Source: Vampirovibrio sp041737375 (GTDB lineage: Bacteria; Cyanobacteriota; Vampirovibrionia; Vampirovibrionales; Vampirovibrionaceae). Taken from it: a stretch of DNA of 64,000 nucleotides. Below the pieces are notes generated by a model that was not told the origin of the DNA, did not search any database, and saw only the letters and a list, made by a program, of their open reading frames with translations. Positions 60,428-64,000 of the stretch are shown here, piece by piece. The position numbers were made by a program, and so were the translations under genes. The stretch lies in assembly GCF_041737375.1 (NCBI RefSeq), contig NZ_JBGSRV010000018.1, forward strand, positions 62,001 to 126,000. Reading direction: 5' to 3'. Each line of letters opens with the position of its first letter. Position 1 is the stretch's first letter.

Positions 60428-62017
60428 ATGACAGACACCCACTATTTGCCAACGCTTGCCCATCATGAAGAAAAGCAAAATCCTTCTTTAAAAAAATCAA
60501 ACAAAAAAATAAAAAAACTGTTTGTCATTAATTCTAATCTGTACGTTCGGAATTATTTACAATCAAACGTTTTGAATCCCCTGGATGATGGCTCATTGTA
60601 TTTTATAGCCAACCAAAGCATGGTGACCTTGACGGACAGCCTTGAAAGCCTTCCCAATTTTTTAGGTTTTTTTCATTACGATGAACCGCAGAATCAAAAA
60701 AATCTGTTATTTTCACTGGTTTTAATGAATCATCACCGGAAACGCTCCCGAACGTTTGATTTCAAGCTGGGCATACAACGCTATAAACTCAGTAAACTCT
60801 GGACCACCCGGAAAATAATACGCCGTAAAACGCACCAGCGATTATTCAAGCTGTTCAATCAATTTTTACCCAAAAAAATCGCCCATAGTATGGCCTTGCG
60901 AATCAGCAAGCCTCTGCGAATGGTTGGTTGTTTGGCAAGCCCAAAAACCAACCCGGCATTGAAACATCGATTCCTGGCTTTGCCCGTTCTGATTTCTTTT
61001 TATCGGTTCTGGTTTGAGCAAAGCACGCCGCCTAATGCGGCACTGGAAAAATTAATTAAAAACCTGAAGCCCGATCTGGTTCTTTTCCCATCCAACGCCA
61101 TTAATCCTGTGGGAAATGATTTAACCCGACTACAGCGCAAGCACAATTTTAAAACCCTGTTTCTAATTGATAACTGGGATAATCTTTCCAGTAAATCCAT
61201 TTTTATCAATCAGCCAGACTATCTCACCGTATGGGGCGAGCAAAGCAGGGAACACGCAACTAATATTCATGATATTCCCCCCGAGCGGGTATTTTTATTA
61301 GGTACGCCCCGATTTGATCATTATTTTGAAGCCATGAAGCACCCACTGGAAAGCCCTTATTCATGCCCTTACATCCTCTATGTGGGGTGCCAGATTCCCT
61401 TTGATGAATTGGGCAGTTTAAGTATTCTGGATGAATCGCTGGAAAATCTCTATCAACAAGGGCTGCTAAGCGAACCCCTTAAAATTGTTTATCGCCCTCA
61501 CCCCTGGCGACTGCCCCGGAACTGCCCGGATCTACTGGACCCCAAGCGGTTTAAGCATGTCATTGTGGATGAGCAATTAAAGACACACTATTATCAGTAC
61601 AATCACAAAAAAGATAAAAACATATTCCAGCCCGCCCTGGAATACTACCCCAGATTGCTGAAAAATGCGCAATTTGTGATCGGCCCTCTCACCACCATGT
61701 TGCTAGAGGCCAGCCTGTTTCAGAAGCGTGTTCTGGCCCTTGCCTATGATGATGGTATTCACTATACCAACCCCAAAAACGCATTGCGGCATTATCTCCA
61801 TTTTGAAGGCATTACAGAACTACCCGCCATGACTTTTGCCCATACCCAGGATATGACCCGATCTCATTTTTCAGACCTCATTCTAAAAGAACAGCCCGTT
61901 GACTGGCTTTTACACAAACAGAAACTGGACTATTATCTTTTTCAGGATGAACAACCTTATGCAGAACGTCTTAAAACGCTGGTCCATCAAATTAGTGAGG
62001 CTTGGCCTGCTGAATGA
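60428..62017 (+). CDS. GT-B-like surface-glycan protein, paralogue B
   Basis: 529 residues, close relative of the protein at 2665-4170. Shared blocks: LYVRNYLQSNVLNP, LESLPNFLGFFHYDEPQN, LIDNWDNLSSKSIF, LGTPRFDHYF, YILYVGCQIPFDE, VYRPHPWR and GPLTTMLLEASLF. The C-terminal half looks like a GT-B transferase of the CDP-glycerol/capsule type. No membrane segment. It is followed by a capsule-type gene that starts about 46 bases after its stop and a NeuB-like gene 1.8 kb on. GGAG lies 12 bases before the ATG. Role in surface glycan synthesis is inferred. Confidence 0.7.
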   Translation: MTDTHYLPTLAHHEEKQNPSLKKSNKKIKKLFVINSNLYVRNYLQSNVLNPLDDGSLYFIANQSMVTLTDSLESLPNFLGFFHYDEPQNQKNLLFSLVLMNHHRKRSRTFDFKLGIQRYKLSKLWTTRKIIRRKTHQRLFKLFNQFLPKKIAHSMALRISKPLRMVGCLASPKTNPALKHRFLALPVLISFYRFWFEQSTPPNAALEKLIKNLKPDLVLFPSNAINPVGNDLTRLQRKHNFKTLFLIDNWDNLSSKSIFINQPDYLTVWGEQSREHATNIHDIPPERVFLLGTPRFDHYFEAMKHPLESPYSCPYILYVGCQIPFDELGSLSILDESLENLYQQGLLSEPLKIVYRPHPWRLPRNCPDLLDPKRFKHVIVDEQLKTHYYQYNHKKDKNIFQPALEYYPRLLKNAQFVIGPLTTMLLEASLFQKRVLALAYDDGIHYTNPKNALRHYLHFEGITELPAMTFAHTQDMTRSHFSDLILKEQPVDWLLHKQKLDYYLFQDEQPYAERLKTLVHQISEAWPAE

Positions 62018-62063
62018 AACGTATCGATTTTCAAAAACCAAACTCAAAAAAAGGCCACAGGGC

Positions 62064-63539
62064 ATGAGTAAAACGCCCCCTAAAACAGTCCTTTTTTATA
62101 GTGTGAACACCCTGATGAACACCCCCAATTTTGCGGCGGAGCTTGAGATCATGGCCAAGCACCACGAGGCCGGAGACGAGGTGAAAGTTCTCCATTGCAA
62201 GGGAACTTTAAAATCCTGCCAAACCAACCATGATCATGCGCTCAGCACCTGTTTTCGATGTAAATCGCTTTTTGAGGATGGCATTCGTAAAATCGGGCTG
62301 CCCGCATCGGCGTTAATGACACTGCCTGGCACCCATGGTCCCACGCTTTATCTCCCCGAACACTTTGCCGATTTGGAAACCTTAAAAGCCTTTGCCATAG
62401 ATGATGTTGATGTGGGGGCTTCCGTCTCTTCATCATTAATTTCCAAGGTTAAAAATCACAAACTGAATCCGGCCCATTACCAGTCGCTCATTCAAAGCAA
62501 ACTGCGAATGGCGTTGCATGTGTATGAGGCGGTTAATCAGGTTCTGGATGACGTTCAGCCCGATTTGGTTTATTTTTTCAATGGCCGTCTGGCGGAATCC
62601 CGCCCAGTGTTGCGAAGCTGCCAAAAACGGAATATCGCCTGTTTTTCAATTGATCGGGCCGGAGAGTTTGGCAAATATAATCTGTTTGAAAATACCTTGC
62701 CGCATGATCTGGCCTTGAACAAGAAAAAAATGGCGGCCTTATGGCAGCAAGCCGATCTCAAAATAAGAAACGCGAAAGGCGCACAGTGGTTTGAGCATCG
62801 ACGTCTGGGTAAAGATCAGGGAAAGCGATCTTTTACAAAAAATCAAACTCAAACCCTATTGCCAGAAGGCTTTGACCCCACCCTCCGCAATATCGCCATT
62901 TACAACTCCTCGGAATATGAGTATGCCACCATTAAAGGCTGGAAAATGCCCATTTACGCCGATCAGAATGACGCTATTCTAAAGCTGGCACAAAGCCTGC
63001 TGGAGACAGATCCCACTATTTTTCTGTGGGTGCGCGTTCATCCCAATTTAAGCAAGGGCACCAATGTACAAATGCAGGAACTCCGGCATTTGCAGGCGTT
63101 AAATCTGCCCAACCTGGGCATTATTTTCCCGGAAAGCCGGGTAGATAGCTACGCCTTGATGGACGCTTGCGAAAAAGTGATCAGTTTTAGTTCCACCATG
63201 GGCGTAGAGGCTGGATACTGGGGGAAACCATCCATTTTAATTGGCCATGCTTTTTATGAGGATTTAGGATGCTGCTATCAAACTCACAGTCATGAGGAAA
63301 CGCTGGCCCTGATCCGGAATTCCGACTTGCCCAGCAAACCCCGAGAGGCGGCGATTCAATACGGGTATTATCAACATGCCAATGGCTATTCCTATAAACG
63401 CTTTGAACAAACCGGTTTCCACGAAGGCTTGCTGGATGGAAAGCCTTTACTATCGGCAGACAAAACGCCAGCAGGGTACCTGTATTTTAAAGCCTTAAAA
63501 CGAATAGACCAATTACGCAGTCGAATCGCAAGCCTTTAG
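62064..63539 (+). CDS. Capsule polysaccharide biosynthesis-like protein
   Basis: 491 residues from the ATG at 62064 (AAGGCC about 10 bases upstream). ATG codons at 61947 and 61959 would overlap the previous gene by 59-71 bases. The C-terminal half resembles capsule transferases of the KpsS type: FLWVRVHPNLSKGTNVQMQEL, ALMDACEKVISFSSTMGVEA and GYWGKPSILIGHAFYED. Cys in LHCKGTLKSCQTNHDHALST and CFRCKSLF near 50-75 form a CxxC-type cluster of unknown role. It sits between paralogue B and a NeuB-like gene and fits a nonulosonic-acid or capsule locus. Confidence 0.7.
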   Translation: MSKTPPKTVLFYSVNTLMNTPNFAAELEIMAKHHEAGDEVKVLHCKGTLKSCQTNHDHALSTCFRCKSLFEDGIRKIGLPASALMTLPGTHGPTLYLPEHFADLETLKAFAIDDVDVGASVSSSLISKVKNHKLNPAHYQSLIQSKLRMALHVYEAVNQVLDDVQPDLVYFFNGRLAESRPVLRSCQKRNIACFSIDRAGEFGKYNLFENTLPHDLALNKKKMAALWQQADLKIRNAKGAQWFEHRRLGKDQGKRSFTKNQTQTLLPEGFDPTLRNIAIYNSSEYEYATIKGWKMPIYADQNDAILKLAQSLLETDPTIFLWVRVHPNLSKGTNVQMQELRHLQALNLPNLGIIFPESRVDSYALMDACEKVISFSSTMGVEAGYWGKPSILIGHAFYEDLGCCYQTHSHEETLALIRNSDLPSKPREAAIQYGYYQHANGYSYKRFEQTGFHEGLLDGKPLLSADKTPAGYLYFKALKRIDQLRSRIASL

Positions 63540-63819
63540 CCCAAAAAATAAAAAAGCAAGAGATAGAGGTTCAAAAAATCATAAAATCAATTGGCCATTG
63601 GCTTCAAACGTTTACCTGGCATCAGCAATGCTGACACTTTTTTCTGTCACAAAACTTTGAAGTGTGTGCCATCAAACCTTTTCCCTTAAAACGCACAGCA
63701 ATGAAAAAGTACTTTTAAAGAATGTTTATGTTAGCTTAACTACTCGTATTGACTCTGGTTGAATGAGATCGGTTGATGTTTAAAGTTCGGGTTTCTACCT
63801 GAGTAACAAGGATTGCCAC

Positions 63820-64000
63820 ATGAAAAAAAGAGAGTTCGTCATTGGTTCTAAAGTCGTAAATGATGCCAGCGAGTGCTTTGTGATTGCCGAAGTCGGCCAC
63901 AATCACCAGGGCAGCGTTGAAATGTGCAAGGAAATTTTTAAAGCCGCAAGAACCAGTGGGGCCAGTGCGGTCAAGCTTCAGAAGCGGGATAATAAAAGCC
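63820..64000 (+). CDS. NeuB-like N-acetylneuraminate/nonulosonic acid synthase (partial)
   Basis: 60 codons are visible, the rest lies beyond the window. FVIAEVGHNHQGSVEMCKEI, followed by AARTSGASAVKLQKRDNK, is the N-terminal TIM-barrel start of the NeuB/PseI/LegI family, which condenses phosphoenolpyruvate with a hexosamine to make sialic, pseudaminic or legionaminic acid. AAGGA lies 7 bases before the ATG. The exact sugar cannot be told from this part. It gives the strongest hint about the product of the right-hand glycan cluster. Confidence 0.85.
   Translation, partial: MKKREFVIGSKVVNDASECFVIAEVGHNHQGSVEMCKEIFKAARTSGASAVKLQKRDNKS

Noticed and set aside
60235..60468. 77-codon plus-strand frame before the GT-B-like gene
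   Set aside because: It overlaps that gene's start and has no protein-like composition or ribosome binding site.

Overview
The window reads as a chromosomal segment of a Gram-negative-type bacterium of roughly 50% GC, most likely from the non-photosynthetic relatives of Cyanobacteria (Vampirovibrionia/Melainabacteria). This placement is an inference. It rests on an SLH-domain surface protein, an RNase E/G gene directly upstream of a radical SAM gene of the TIGR03960/TIGR03936 fusion type (a pairing I recall from cyanobacteria), an MsbA-like exporter, and several Pro/Ala-rich proteins with disordered N-termini that resemble no widespread family. No 16S rRNA or ribosomal proteins are present to confirm it.

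Layout. 1-6152 (minus strand): surface-glycan export and decoration genes (partial sulfotransferase, TPR-glycosyltransferase-like protein, GT-B-like protein, MsbA-type ABC exporter). 6.4-20.8 kb: EVE protein, GT4 glycosyltransferase, a monothiol glutaredoxin/YgfZ-TPR operon, TPR and MnmC-like tRNA-modification genes, a two-component system and two lineage-specific surface/membrane proteins. 21-33 kb: sigma factor, a broken gene remnant, a Met/Pro-rich small protein, comEA, a short leuA, thioredoxin-like, DUF167, flavin reductase, [2Fe-2S] ferredoxin, RNase E, the TIGR03960 radical SAM protein and an ankyrin protein. 33-43 kb: TPR proteins, a possible structured small RNA, a PilM-PilN fusion plus PilO, an XRE regulator, 5-formyl-THF cyclo-ligase, tRNA-Val(TAC), a Rha-like phage protein, a family 5 uracil-DNA glycosylase, a glycine-zipper protein and a YihY protein. 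44-52 kb: SLH protein, cyclic-nucleotide-binding protein, etfAB, alpha/beta hydrolase, CLC transporter and a lysine-rich 36-residue ORF. 52-64 kb: a 995-residue PilX-like adhesin with repeated ArabFuran-type modules, another alpha/beta hydrolase, a glutamate-synthase-like FMN protein, a radical SAM DNA-repair pair, then a second surface-glycan cluster ending in a NeuB-like sialic/nonulosonic acid synthase that runs off the window.

How it fits together. Three themes recur. (1) Cell surface: the two glycan clusters at the ends carry paralogous GT-B-like proteins, and between them lie an SLH protein, a large adhesin and type IV pilus/competence parts (PilM-N, PilO, PilX-like, ComEA). (2) Fe-S and redox: glutaredoxin, YgfZ, ferredoxin, EtfAB and three predicted Fe-S enzymes. 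(3) DNA repair: UDG and a radical SAM operon whose promoter spacer carries a perfect inverted repeat shaped like a LexA box. I see no CRISPR array, insertion sequence, integrase or rRNA operon.
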